From Chromatiales bacterium (GTDB lineage: Bacteria > Pseudomonadota > Gammaproteobacteria > CAMYNG01), in NCBI GenBank assembly GCA_026990045.1, contig JALSIK010000126.1, forward strand, positions 1-24,376: a DNA stretch of 24,376 nt. Reading direction: 5' to 3'. The notes under the pieces are model-generated. The model did not search any database, was not told the DNA's origin, and saw nothing but the letters and a program-made list of their open reading frames with translations. Position 1 is the stretch's first letter. Each line of letters starts with the position of its first letter. The position numbers and the translations under genes are program-made. This document shows, one piece after another, positions 9,275-16,838 of this stretch.

Positions 9275-11008
9275 TCAGGTGCCGGCGGGCGGTCGGAGAA
9301 ACTGTTCCAGGCGGGTGTAATAGGCGTCGGCGTCGTCGCAGGCCAGCAGCGCATCCACCTCGGCCGCGAGCCGGGCGTAGTCGCTGCGCGTGATGACGTC
9401 CTTGACCTCGAGCAGGGTGCTGGTGAGCATGGAGAACTCGGTCAGTCCCATGCCCAGCAGCAGCGGGGTCAGGCGCGGATCCCCCGCCATCTCGCCGCAC
9501 ATGGCCACCGGCACGTCGAGCCGGCGCCCCACGTCGATGACGTGGTGCACCAGGCGCAGCACCGCCGGGTGGAGGGGATCGTAGAGATAGCTCACCGATT
9601 CGTCGATGCGGTCGATGGCCAGGGTGTACTGGATGAGGTCGTTGGTGCCCAGCGACATGAAGTCCACCTCCCGGGCCAGGGCCGCGGCGTCCAGCGCCGC
9701 GCCCGGGACCTCCACCATGATCCCCAGGGGCGGGCGGGGATCGTGGGCCAGCCCCTCGCGGGCGAGGGCCGCGGCGGTCCGTTCCAGCAGCCGCCGGGCC
9801 TGGCGGACCTCGGCCACGGTGGAGACCATGGGCAGCATGATCCGCACCGGGCCCAGCGCGGCGGCGCGCAGGATGGCGCGCAGCTGCGGAACGAACAGCC
9901 CCGGCTCGTGCAGGCACAGGCGGATGCCGCGCAGGCCCAGGGCCGGGTTGGTGGCGGCGGTCCCGCCCTTGTCGGCGCCCAGGTCCAGGGTCCGGATGGT
10001 GAGCGGGGCGCCGGCCAGGCGGCGCACCACCTCGGCGTAGGTGGCGTACTGTTCTTCCTCGTCCGGCGGGTCGCGCCGGTTCATGTAGAGGAACTCGGTG
10101 CGGTACAGGCCCACGCCCGCGGCCCCCACCTCGGCGATGCGGTCCAGGTCCTCGGGCAGCTCGATGTTGGCACGCAGGGTGACGGTGACGCCGTCCCGGG
10201 TGCGGGAGGGGGCTCCGCGGGTGCGGGCCAGTGCCGCGCGGCGGCGCGTGGCCTCGCGCCGGCGGTCCTCGAACGCCGCCAGGGCGGCAGGATCCAGACC
10301 GGCCCAGATCCGGCCGTCGTCCCCGTCCACCACCACCGTCTCGCCTTCGGCCAGCAGGCGCACCGCCAGCGGGACGCCCATGACCGCCGGGATCTGCAGG
10401 CTGCGGGCGAGGATGGCGGTGTGGGCGGTGGGCCCGCCGCCCTCGGTGACGATGCCGGTGATGCCCTGGTGAAACAGCAGGACCGTCTCCGCCGGGGTCA
10501 GGTCGGCGGCCACCACCACGCGTCCGGCAACGGTGCTTCCGGGGCTGCCGGGATCGTGCGGGCCCGGCTGGCCGGCCAGGGTGCGCAGGATGCTGTTGAC
10601 CAGGTGGTCGATGTCGTCACGGCGCGCGCGCAGGTAATCGTCGTCCATCTCGTCGAACACGCGGACCAGTTCGTCCCGCTGCATCTTCAACGCCCACTCC
10701 GCGTTGCACTGGCGCCGGCGGATGATCTCCACCGGGGCCTCGGTGAACATGGTGTCGTCCAGCATGAGCAGGTAGGTGTCGATGAAGGCCGCGATGTCGC
10801 GGGGGGCGGATTCCGGGATGCCCCGCCGGATCTCGCGGAGTTGCTCGCGTGCGGTGTTGAGGGCGAAGCGGTAGCGCGCCACCTCCTCGTGGATGAACTC
10901 GGCCGGGAGCGCATACTCCACGATCTCCAGGTCCCCGTGCCGCAGCACCCGCGCCGCGGCGATGGCGGTGCCGCGGGAGACGCCGATGCCCTGGAGGAGT
11001 ATGGCCAT
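9275..11008 (-). CDS. ptsP: Phosphoenolpyruvate-protein phosphotransferase (PTS enzyme I)
   Basis: 577 residues. Enzyme I takes phosphate from phosphoenolpyruvate and passes it to HPr in the cytoplasm. The phosphorylated histidine is H196 in EGGGPTAHTAILARSL. The HPr-binding N domain includes DEMDDDYLRARRDDIDHL. The C-terminal PEP-binding barrel has YRTEFLYMNR, IRTLDLGADK, DFMSLGTNDLIQYTLAIDR and the catalytic cysteine in PVAMCGEMAGDP. There is no N-terminal GAF domain, so although it sits in a nitrogen-PTS type cluster and is often named ptsP in such genomes, its architecture is that of canonical PtsI (575 residues in E. coli). The start is ATG at 11008 with GGAG about 11 bp upstream. It lies 132 bp downstream of ptsH. 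Symbol ptsI would be equally valid. Confidence 0.95.
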   Translation of the reverse strand: MAILLQGIGVSRGTAIAAARVLRHGDLEIVEYALPAEFIHEEVARYRFALNTAREQLREIRRGIPESAPRDIAAFIDTYLLMLDDTMFTEAPVEIIRRRQCNAEWALKMQRDELVRVFDEMDDDYLRARRDDIDHLVNSILRTLAGQPGPHDPGSPGSTVAGRVVVAADLTPAETVLLFHQGITGIVTEGGGPTAHTAILARSLQIPAVMGVPLAVRLLAEGETVVVDGDDGRIWAGLDPAALAAFEDRRREATRRRAALARTRGAPSRTRDGVTVTLRANIELPEDLDRIAEVGAAGVGLYRTEFLYMNRRDPPDEEEQYATYAEVVRRLAGAPLTIRTLDLGADKGGTAATNPALGLRGIRLCLHEPGLFVPQLRAILRAAALGPVRIMLPMVSTVAEVRQARRLLERTAAALAREGLAHDPRPPLGIMVEVPGAALDAAALAREVDFMSLGTNDLIQYTLAIDRIDESVSYLYDPLHPAVLRLVHHVIDVGRRLDVPVAMCGEMAGDPRLTPLLLGMGLTEFSMLTSTLLEVKDVITRSDYARLAAEVDALLACDDADAYYTRLEQFLRPPAGT

Positions 11009-11046
11009 GTGGTTACGGACTCCGGAGGCGCTGGTTCATGACCCTG

Positions 11047-11121
11047 CGGCCGCCCGTGCGTGGCGGCCGACAAGGTGCGATGGCGCCGGGCGGAACATCA
11101 GGGCCCGGCGGCCGTCCGCCG
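11047..11121. other. Two GC-rich hairpins in the ptsH-ptsI gap
   Basis: CGGCCGCC/GGCGGCCG (11047-11069, 7-nt loop, perfect 8 bp) and CGGCGG/CCGCCG (11106-11121, 4-nt loop). Neither is followed by a T-run on the minus strand, so they are unlikely to be intrinsic terminators. They could affect mRNA stability or the level of ptsI relative to ptsH. Confidence 0.45.
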
Positions 11122-11140
11122 CAACCCCGCACCCCGCCGA

Positions 11141-11428
11141 TCAATTCTCCTCATCGAAGCCCCGGGCGATGAGATCGACCAGGGCCGCCAGGGCCTCGCC
11201 GGCGTCCTCGCCCCGGGCGCAGAGCTCCAGCTCGGTGCCCTGGCCCGCGGCCAGCATCATCACCCCCATGATGCTCTTGCCGTTGACTTCCTGGCCGTCG
11301 CGCCGGATGAGGATCTCGGCCGCGTAGCCCGAGGCGAGGGTGACCAGCCGGGCCGCGGCCCGCGCGTGCAGCCCCAGCCGGTTGACGATGGTGACCGTGC
11401 GCCGCTGCTCCAACCCCTCGTTCCCCAT
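11141..11428 (-). CDS. ptsH: HPr family phosphocarrier protein
   Basis: 95 residues with the start at ATG 11428. HPr/NPr accepts phosphate from enzyme I and hands it to EIIA proteins. The active histidine is H21 in NRLGLHARAAARLV. The regulatory serine is S52 in NGKSIMGVMMLAAGQG, at the same 31-residue distance from the histidine as His15/Ser46 of classical HPr. That serine is the target of HPr kinase, whose gene is three genes upstream. A GGGGG run lies a few bases before the ATG; a longer in-frame start at 11479 would add residues with no family similarity. In E. coli the equivalent gene is npr. The neighbouring ptsN, rapZ and ptsI/ptsP support the role. Confidence 0.95.
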   Translation of the reverse strand: MGNEGLEQRRTVTIVNRLGLHARAAARLVTLASGYAAEILIRRDGQEVNGKSIMGVMMLAAGQGTELELCARGEDAGEALAALVDLIARGFDEEN

Positions 11429-11536
11429 CAGCACACCCCCGTTCCAGGCACCGTCACGGCCCACCACCGTGCCGGGCAACGGCAGCAGCGCGCCCGATGG
11501 CCGGCGGTGTCGCGGCGCCGTGACGGCAGGTCCGGG

Positions 11537-11555
11537 ATCGGCCTCGGTGGCCGAT
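11537..11555. other. Hairpin in the gap between the EIIA-Man-like gene and ptsH
   Basis: ATCGGCC and GGCCGAT pair perfectly around TCGGT. No T-run follows on the minus strand. It lies just after the EIIA stop within a 144-bp untranslated stretch (11429-11572) that otherwise holds no recognisable gene. Confidence 0.45.
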
Positions 11556-11572
11556 GTCGCGCTCCGGCCATC

Positions 11573-11965
11573 TCAGGATCGCCCCCGGCACAGGATCACG
11601 CCCTCGCGGCCGCCGCTGAGGGCCTTTTCGGTCAGCTCCGGCAGCGTGGCCTCGGGGTAGTTCATCACCCGGATGAGCATGGGCAGGTTCATCCCGGCCA
11701 CCACCGCCACCCGGTCGCCGCCGTGCTGGCAGGCGATGTTGGACGGCGTGGAGCCGTACATGTCGGTGAGGACCAGCACGCCGTCACCGGAATCGACCCG
11801 CGCGATGGCCTCGCGCGCCTGGCGCGCGAACTCGTCCGGGTCGCAGTGGGGCGGGATCTCGATGAGCTCGGTGGCCAGCGGCACCTCGCCCAGGATCCCG
11901 CGCACGGTGTCGAACAGCACCGCCCCCAGGCGGCCGTGGCTGACGATGAGCAGGCCGACGCTCAC
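11573..11965 (-). CDS. PTS mannose-type EIIA domain protein
   Basis: 130 residues, a free-standing EIIA of the mannose family. The phospho-accepting histidine is H10 in LLIVSHGRLG, the same position as in E. coli EIIA-Man, and the conserved LVLTDMYGSTPSN (D68) completes the active-site region. No EIIB, EIIC or EIID gene of the mannose family is present nearby, so a transport role is unlikely from this locus; a regulatory phosphate sink or sensor is the better guess. The GTG start overlaps the rapZ stop as GTGA, showing translational coupling. In many beta- and gammaproteobacteria with hprK a gene of this type lies between rapZ and ptsH. It ends 144 bp before ptsH. Confidence 0.93.
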   Translation of the reverse strand: MSVGLLIVSHGRLGAVLFDTVRGILGEVPLATELIEIPPHCDPDEFARQAREAIARVDSGDGVLVLTDMYGSTPSNIACQHGGDRVAVVAGMNLPMLIRVMNYPEATLPELTEKALSGGREGVILCRGRS

Positions 11966-12819
11966 GCCAGCTCCCGGTGGCGCACCGTCACCCGGGTGCC
12001 GCCCCGGCGCAGGTGCTCGGCCACGCGCTCGGCCATGTACACCGAGCGGTGCTGGCCCCCGGTGCAGCCGAAGGCCAGGGTGAGGTAGCTGCGGCTGGCC
12101 TCCCCGAACCGGGGCAGCCAGGTATCGAGAAAGCCGGTGACGTCGCGGGTCATGCGGTTCACCGTCTCGTAGCCTTCGAGGAAGCGGACCACGTCGGGGT
12201 CACGGCCGGTGAGGCCGCGCAGGTCGTCGACCCAGTGGGGATTGGGCAGGCAGCGCACGTCGAACACGAAGTCGGCGTCGGCGGGGACCCCGTGCTTGAA
12301 GCCGAAGGACAGGCACAGCAGGGACAGGCCGCCGTGATCGTCATCCGCCAGCCGCTGGCGCAGTTCGTCGCGGAGCTGGTGCACGTTGGTGCGGGTGGTG
12401 TCGATGACGAGGTCGGCGCAGGACAGCACCGGGTCCAGAACCTGGCGCTCGCGGGCCAGGGCCTCCTGCAGCGGGCGATCGGCCGCGCTCAGGGGATGGC
12501 GGCGGCGGGTCTCGCTGAAGCGCTTGAGGAGGGTGGCGTCCTCCGCCTGGAGGAACACCACCTGGCAGACCAGGCCGCGCTCGCGCAGGCCGGCAAGGAT
12601 GCGTTCCACGTCGCCCAGGTCGCGGGTCAGGTTGCGCGCGTCGATGCCGATGCCGAAACCGCGCCACCGGGGCGGGTCTGCCGCCACCACCTCGTCGGCC
12701 AGGGCCGGCAGGAGGGCGATGGGCAGGTTGTCGATGCAGTAGTAGCCCAGGTCCTCCAGTGCATGCAGCGCGGTGCTCTTGCCGGAGCCGGACAGCCCGC
12801 TGACGATGACGAATTTCAC
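11962..12819 (-). CDS. rapZ: RapZ/YvcJ family nucleotide-binding protein (RNase adapter)
   Basis: 285 residues. RapZ in E. coli guides RNase E to the sRNA GlmZ and so tunes GlmS, linking cell-wall precursor supply to the PTS. The Walker A motif is GLSGSGKS (8-15). Other conserved parts are LEDLGYYCIDNLP, LSFGFKHGVPADADFVFDVRCLPNPHW and LAFGCTGGQHRSVYMAERVAEHL. E. coli RapZ ends in a short lysine/arginine-rich tail needed for GlmZ binding; here the protein ends at RHRELA without such a tail (comparison from memory), so the RNA-binding role may differ. The start is GTG at 12819, overlapping the hprK stop (GTGA); its own stop overlaps the EIIA gene. Confidence 0.95.
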   Translation of the reverse strand: MKFVIVSGLSGSGKSTALHALEDLGYYCIDNLPIALLPALADEVVAADPPRWRGFGIGIDARNLTRDLGDVERILAGLRERGLVCQVVFLQAEDATLLKRFSETRRRHPLSAADRPLQEALARERQVLDPVLSCADLVIDTTRTNVHQLRDELRQRLADDDHGGLSLLCLSFGFKHGVPADADFVFDVRCLPNPHWVDDLRGLTGRDPDVVRFLEGYETVNRMTRDVTGFLDTWLPRFGEASRSYLTLAFGCTGGQHRSVYMAERVAEHLRRGGTRVTVRHRELA

Positions 12820-13748
12820 TGTTCCTGGCGGTCGATGGAGGCACGCTGGCGGCGGACGAAGTCGGCACCGGCGTCGTATCCCTGCTGCGAGAGTATATGA
12901 CTTCTCACCGCGGCTTCAACCAGCACTGCCAGGTTGCGGCCCGGCGCCACCGGCACGATGATTTCGGGGATCCCGATGCCCAGCAGCGGGCGCTGGTGGC
13001 GGGTGCCCTCGACCCGGCGCGTTTCCGGTGCCCGGGACTCATCGAGCTCGGCAAGCTGGATGATGAGTTCCAGCCGGTGCTCGGCCGCCAGCGCGTTGTC
13101 GCCGAACATGGCCCGCACGTTGAGCACGCCCAGACCCCGCACCTCGATGAAGTCGCGCAGGAGGGGCGGACAGGTCCCCATGATGGTCTCGCCCCGCCGC
13201 TGGAACAGGGGGGCGTCGTCCGCCACCAGCCGGTGGCCCCGGGTCACCAGTTCCAGGGCCAGTTCGCTCTTGCCGATGCCGGCATGGCCCGCCAGCAGGA
13301 CTCCCACCCCCAGGACCTCCATGAACACGCCGTGCAGGGTCAGGGTGCCGGAATCCAGGCTCTCGGCCGAAAGGGCCTCCACCACGCGGCTCGCCGCCAG
13401 CGGCGAGCCCAGCACCGGGATCCCGCCGCCGGCGGCGGCGGCCAGCAGCTCCCCGGGGGGCCGGGCACCGCCGGCGATGACGAGCAGGCGCAGGGGACCG
13501 CGCAGCATGGCCGTGAACAGGGCGGCGCGGGCCTCGGGATCGAGCCGCGAGAGGAAATCCAGTTCCCGCGGACCCACCACCTGCACCGGCCGCGGGTGCA
13601 GGGGGTCCAGCAGTCCCGCCAGGGGACCGTCACCGCCGTCGCGCAGGGGGTGGCCGGCGGCGTCGCCGCCGCTGAGCCAGCGCAGGTCCAGGGCATCCCG
13701 GTGGCGTTGGAACAGGGCCTCTGCGGTGGCCGGTTCGCCCACGGTCAC
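12816..13748 (-). CDS. hprK: HPr kinase/phosphorylase
   Basis: 310 residues with the GTG at 13748. HprK phosphorylates and dephosphorylates the regulatory serine of HPr using ATP or pyrophosphate. Visible motifs, numbered from this start: catalytic-region H139 in LHGVFMEVLG, Walker A GHAGIGKS (154-161) followed by ELALELV, VADDAPLF, and the family signature FIEVRGLGVLNVRAMFG. The N-terminal half is the less conserved DRTGG-like domain. Two starts are possible: GTG at 13748 gives the 4-bp GTGA overlap with the ptsN stop seen at neighbouring junctions and is preferred; GTG at 13766 would add six residues. HprK is absent from E. coli but occurs in this position in several proteobacterial lineages. 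Its target serine is present in the nearby HPr. Confidence 0.94.
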   Translation of the reverse strand: MTVGEPATAEALFQRHRDALDLRWLSGGDAAGHPLRDGGDGPLAGLLDPLHPRPVQVVGPRELDFLSRLDPEARAALFTAMLRGPLRLLVIAGGARPPGELLAAAAGGGIPVLGSPLAASRVVEALSAESLDSGTLTLHGVFMEVLGVGVLLAGHAGIGKSELALELVTRGHRLVADDAPLFQRRGETIMGTCPPLLRDFIEVRGLGVLNVRAMFGDNALAAEHRLELIIQLAELDESRAPETRRVEGTRHQRPLLGIGIPEIIVPVAPGRNLAVLVEAAVRSHILSQQGYDAGADFVRRQRASIDRQEQ

Positions 13749-14236
13749 CCGTCCCGGGCGGGCCACTCCCGGAACAGGCGGTACATTTCCTCGGGGGTGG
13801 CGGTCTCGCGCACGCGCCGGCGGAATGCCTCGTCACTGAACAGCGCGGCCAGCGCGGCGAGGATGCGCAGGTGCTCCTCCGTGGACTGCTCGGGCACCAG
13901 CAGGGCGAACAGCAGGTCCACCGGCTCGTTGTCGGCGGCGCCGAAGTCCACGCCCTGCTTGAGCCGCACCAGGGCGCCGATGGCGTGATCGGAACGCGGC
14001 AGGCGGCCGTGGGGGATGGCCACGCCGTGACCCACCCCGGTCGCACCCAGGCGTTCCCGCGCCAGCAGGCTGTCGAACACGTCGTGGGTGCTGATGTCCT
14101 TTTCGTCCCGCGCGATGAGTTCGCTCAGGGCCTCCAGCGCGCGCTTCTTGCTCTGGGCCTCGACGCCGCAGGAGATCCGCTCCGGGCTGAGGATGTCGGC
14201 GACGCTGAGGCGGGCGGTGTGTTGCTGGGGCATCAT
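13745..14236 (-). CDS. ptsN: Nitrogen-PTS EIIA protein
   Basis: 163 residues, as in E. coli. EIIA-Ntr receives phosphate from HPr/NPr and regulates targets such as potassium uptake and sigma-54-linked functions; it has no transport partner. The phosphorylated histidine is H76 in GVGHGVAIPHGRLP. The EIIA-Fru/Ntr fold is seen from LSVADILSPERI through LLFALLVPEQSTEEHLRILAALAALF. The start at ATG 14236 overlaps the hpf stop as ATGA; a second ATG follows immediately at 14233. The stop overlaps the preferred hprK start. Short hydrophilic C-terminus ending EWPARDG. Confidence 0.96.
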   Translation of the reverse strand: MMPQQHTARLSVADILSPERISCGVEAQSKKRALEALSELIARDEKDISTHDVFDSLLARERLGATGVGHGVAIPHGRLPRSDHAIGALVRLKQGVDFGAADNEPVDLLFALLVPEQSTEEHLRILAALAALFSDEAFRRRVRETATPEEMYRLFREWPARDG

Positions 14237-14553
14237 TGGTGCTTGCGCGCGGCGCCCTCGCTGCGGTGGTGGTCGGTGACCTTCTCCTTGTGCTTGCGGA
14301 CCTGGCGGTCCAGCTTGTCGGCTAGGGCGTCGATGGCGGCGTACATGTCGTCGCTCTCGGCGTCGGCGAAGAGGTCCGCGCCGGCGAGGTGGAGGGTGGC
14401 CTCCGCCTTGTGCCGTACCTTCTCCACGCTCAGCACCACGTGCACGTTGGTGACGTTGTCGAAGTGGCGCTCGAGGCGCTCCACCTTGCTGGAGACGTAG
14501 TCACGCAGGGCGGGGGTGATCTCGACGTGGTGGCCGGTCAGGTTGAGTTGCAT
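14233..14553 (-). CDS. hpf: Ribosome hibernation-promoting factor, short form
   Basis: 106 residues, slightly longer than E. coli HPF (95) and without the long C-terminal dimerisation domain, so it is the short form that works with RMF to form 100S ribosomes where RMF exists. Family stretches are MQLNLTGHHVEITPALRDYV, VEKVRHKAEATLHLAG and DDMYAAIDALADKLDRQVRKHKEK. The C-terminal extra ten residues (HHRSEGAARKHQ region) are basic. ATG at 14553 has AGGAG about 7 bp upstream. It is 23 bp downstream of rpoN, the standard order, and its stop overlaps ptsN. Confidence 0.96.
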   Translation of the reverse strand: MQLNLTGHHVEITPALRDYVSSKVERLERHFDNVTNVHVVLSVEKVRHKAEATLHLAGADLFADAESDDMYAAIDALADKLDRQVRKHKEKVTDHHRSEGAARKHQ

Positions 14554-14576
14554 GGTGGACTCCTTGCACTGGCTGG

Positions 14577-16016
14577 TCAGGTCAGACGCTTGCGTTCGTT
14601 GGACGGCGGAATCGCCATGGCCTCGCGGTACTTGGCCACGGTGCGCCGGGCGACGTTGATGCCCTGTTCGGACAGGATGGCCGCAATCTTGCTGTCGCTG
14701 AGCGGCTTCTGCGCGTTCTCCGCCGCAATGAGCTTCTTGATGAGCGCGCGGATCGCGGTCGAGGAGCATTCCCCGCCGCCGGCGGTGTTGACGTGGCTGG
14801 AGAAGAAGTACTTGAGCTCGTAGATGCCGCGCGGCGTGTGCATGTACTTGCGGGTGGTGACGCGGGAGATGGTGGACTCGTGCATGCCCACCTCCTCCGC
14901 GATGTCGTGCAGCACCAGGGCCTTCATCGCCTCCTCGCCGTACTCGAGGAAGGCGCGCTGCTTCTCCACGATGCAGGAGGCCACCTTGAGCAGGGTCTCG
15001 TTGCGGCTGTTGAGGCTCTTGATGAACCACTTGGCCTCCTGCAGGTGGTTCTTCAGGTAGGTGTTGTCGGCCGAGCTGTTGACCTGCTTGATCATGTTGG
15101 CGTAGTGGGCGTTGATGCGCAGCCGCGGCGCGCTGTCCGGGTTGAGCTCCACCCGCCACTTGCCGTTGACCTTGCGCACGAACACGTCGGGGATGATGTA
15201 CTCGGTGCGGGCCTCGGCGATCTGGGAGCCGGGGCGCGGGTTGAGGCTCTGGATCACGCGCACCACCTCGCGCAGCTCGTCCTCGTTCATCTTCATGCGC
15301 CGCATGAGCTGGGCGTAGTCGCGGTTGCCCAGCAGGTCGAAGTGCCGCTCCACCAGGGTCCGGGCCCGGTCCCGGTGCGGGGTCTCGGCGGGCAGCTGGG
15401 CCAGTTGCAGCAGCAGGGACTCGCGCAGGTCCCGCGCCCCCACGCCCACCGGCTCGAAGTTCTGGATCCGGTGCAGCACCGCCTCCACCTCGTCCGGCTC
15501 CACCTCCAGCTCCGCCGGCAGGCTCTGGTGGATCTCCTCCAGCGGCGTGGCGAGGAAGCCGTCGTCGTTGATGGAATCGATGATGGCCTCGGCGATGGCC
15601 CGGTCGGTGTCCGAGAACGGGGTCAGGTTCATCTGCCACAGCAGGTGATCGCGCAGGCTCTCGCCGCGCGTGTCCACGGCCTCGAACTCGCGCTGCTCGT
15701 CGCCGCCCGCGCCGCCGCTGCCGGCCGGGACCGGGTCGTAGATGTCCTCCCAGGCGCTGTCCACCGGGAGCTCGTCCGGGATGTCGCCGGCGGGGGCGAC
15801 CTCTGCCTCCGTGCCCTCGCCCGCCGCGGGCGGGGTCTCGGCCCCGGCCTCGGCCTCGGCGTCTTCCTCCAGCTCCAGCATGAGGTTGCTTTCCAGGACC
15901 TCCTGGATCTCGTTGCGCAGCTCCAGTGACGACAGCTGCAGCAGGCGGATGGCCTGCTGCAGCTGGGGGGTCATGGTGAGGTGTTGGCCAAGGCGGAGCT
16001 GTAGCGTCTGTTTCAT
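14577..16016 (-). CDS. rpoN: RNA polymerase sigma-54 factor
   Basis: 479 residues, usual length. Sigma-54 directs RNA polymerase to -24/-12 promoters that need an enhancer-binding ATPase. In order: glutamine-rich region I (MKQTLQLRLGQHLTMTPQLQ, then QAIRLLQLS), an acidic region II (about 55-105, rich in Glu, Ala and Gly), the core-binding domain with DDGFLATPLEEI and NFEPVGVGARDLRE, a helix-turn-helix part near MHESTISRVTTRKYM, and the RpoN box ARRTVAKYRE (456-465) that recognises the -24 element. ATG at 16016 is chosen because it begins the conserved N-terminus; no strong Shine-Dalgarno is visible. The 96-bp gap before it contains a hairpin and a possible promoter, so rpoN may be separately tuned from lptB. 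Confidence 0.97.
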   Translation of the reverse strand: MKQTLQLRLGQHLTMTPQLQQAIRLLQLSSLELRNEIQEVLESNLMLELEEDAEAEAGAETPPAAGEGTEAEVAPAGDIPDELPVDSAWEDIYDPVPAGSGGAGGDEQREFEAVDTRGESLRDHLLWQMNLTPFSDTDRAIAEAIIDSINDDGFLATPLEEIHQSLPAELEVEPDEVEAVLHRIQNFEPVGVGARDLRESLLLQLAQLPAETPHRDRARTLVERHFDLLGNRDYAQLMRRMKMNEDELREVVRVIQSLNPRPGSQIAEARTEYIIPDVFVRKVNGKWRVELNPDSAPRLRINAHYANMIKQVNSSADNTYLKNHLQEAKWFIKSLNSRNETLLKVASCIVEKQRAFLEYGEEAMKALVLHDIAEEVGMHESTISRVTTRKYMHTPRGIYELKYFFSSHVNTAGGGECSSTAIRALIKKLIAAENAQKPLSDSKIAAILSEQGINVARRTVAKYREAMAIPPSNERKRLT

Positions 16017-16032
16017 ATGCTGCGGATGGGAA

Positions 16033-16062
16033 GGGTGCCGGTCCGACCACCTGCCGGCACCC
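16033..16062 (-). other. Stem-loop in the rpoN leader
   Basis: GGGTGCCGG (16033-16041) and CCGGCACCC (16054-16062) form a perfect 9-bp stem with a 12-nt loop, 16 bp before the rpoN ATG on the minus strand. No proper T-run follows, so it is more likely a leader or stability structure than a terminator for lptB. Confidence 0.55.
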
Positions 16063-16065
16063 CTC

Positions 16066-16071
16066 ATTCTA
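16066..16071 (-). promoter_or_regulatory. Possible -10 box of an internal promoter for rpoN
   Basis: TAGAAT on the minus strand (5/6 match to TATAAT) lies about 50 bp before the rpoN start and directly upstream of the leader stem-loop. No convincing -35 hexamer is seen. Confidence 0.35.
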
Positions 16072-16112
16072 GCGTATTTCCTCCTCCCCTGCCGGGAGAC
16101 GGGCCGGGGCCC

Positions 16113-16838
16113 TCACAGGCGGAAGTGCTCGCCCAGGTAGACCCGGCGCACCTGGCGGTTTTCCAGGATCTCGTCGGGCGTGCCGCGGGCGATGACCTCG
16201 CCCTCGTTCATGATATAGGCCCGGTGGCAGATTCCCAAGGTTTCCCGAACGTTGTGGTCGGTTATGAGGACGCCGATGCCGCGCTGGACCAGGTGGCGGA
16301 TGATGTTCTGGATGTCCAGGACCGAGATGGGGTCCACCCCGGCGAAGGGCTCGTCCAGGAGCATGAACCGGGGCTCGGTGGCCAGGGCGCGGGCGATCTC
16401 CACCCGCCGCCGCTCGCCGCCCGACAGGCTCATGCCGGGGTTGTTGCGGATGTGGTCGATGTGGAGCTCTTCCAGCAGCTCCTCCAGGCGGTGCTCCCGC
16501 TGCAGCGGGGTCAGGTCGCGCCGGGTCTCCAGGATGGCCATGATGTTGTCGGCCACGGACAGGCGCCGGAACACCGAGGCCTCCTGGGGCAGGTAGCCGA
16601 TGCCGGCCCGGGCCCGGCGGAACATGGGGGCCCGGGTGACGTCGCGCCCGTCGAGGCGGATGGTGCCGGCATCGGGGTGGACGAGGCCCACGATCATGTA
16701 GAAACAGGTGGTCTTGCCCGCCCCGTTGGGGCCCAGCAGGCCCACCACCTCGCCGCCGTCGATGGCCAGCGACACGTCCCGGACCACGGGCCTTCTCCGG
16801 TAGTGCTTGGCCAGCCCCTCGGCGTCCAGGCGGCTCAC
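16113..16838 (-). CDS. lptB: LPS export ABC transporter ATP-binding protein LptB
   Basis: 241 residues, identical in length to E. coli LptB. It is the cytoplasmic ATPase of the LptB2FG complex that extracts lipopolysaccharide from the inner membrane. Walker A is GPNGAGKT (36-43), the Q-loop lies in GIGYLPQEASVFRRLSV, the signature is MSLSGGERRRVEIARAL, Walker B is FMLLDEPFAGVDP, and the switch histidine is in LITDHNVRETL. The start is GTG at 16838, overlapping the lptA stop as GTGA. lptF and lptG are not in the window, as usual. rpoN follows after 96 bp. Confidence 0.97.
   Translation of the reverse strand: MSRLDAEGLAKHYRRRPVVRDVSLAIDGGEVVGLLGPNGAGKTTCFYMIVGLVHPDAGTIRLDGRDVTRAPMFRRARAGIGYLPQEASVFRRLSVADNIMAILETRRDLTPLQREHRLEELLEELHIDHIRNNPGMSLSGGERRRVEIARALATEPRFMLLDEPFAGVDPISVLDIQNIIRHLVQRGIGVLITDHNVRETLGICHRAYIMNEGEVIARGTPDEILENRQVRRVYLGEHFRL

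Noticed and set aside
9213..9917. N-terminal extension of MgtE to 9917
   Set aside because: The extra residues are out-of-frame ptsI sequence; the ATG at 9212 has a ribosome binding site and gives the family length.
7815..11041. Long plus-strand frames over mgtE and ptsI
   Set aside because: Low-complexity shadows of well-supported minus-strand genes.
11047..11069. Intrinsic terminator between ptsH and ptsI
   Set aside because: The stem is strong but no T-run follows in the direction of transcription.
13749..13766. hprK start at GTG 13766
   Set aside because: Possible, but a purine-rich site lies directly against the codon, and the GTG at 13748 gives the 4-bp overlap seen at neighbouring junctions.
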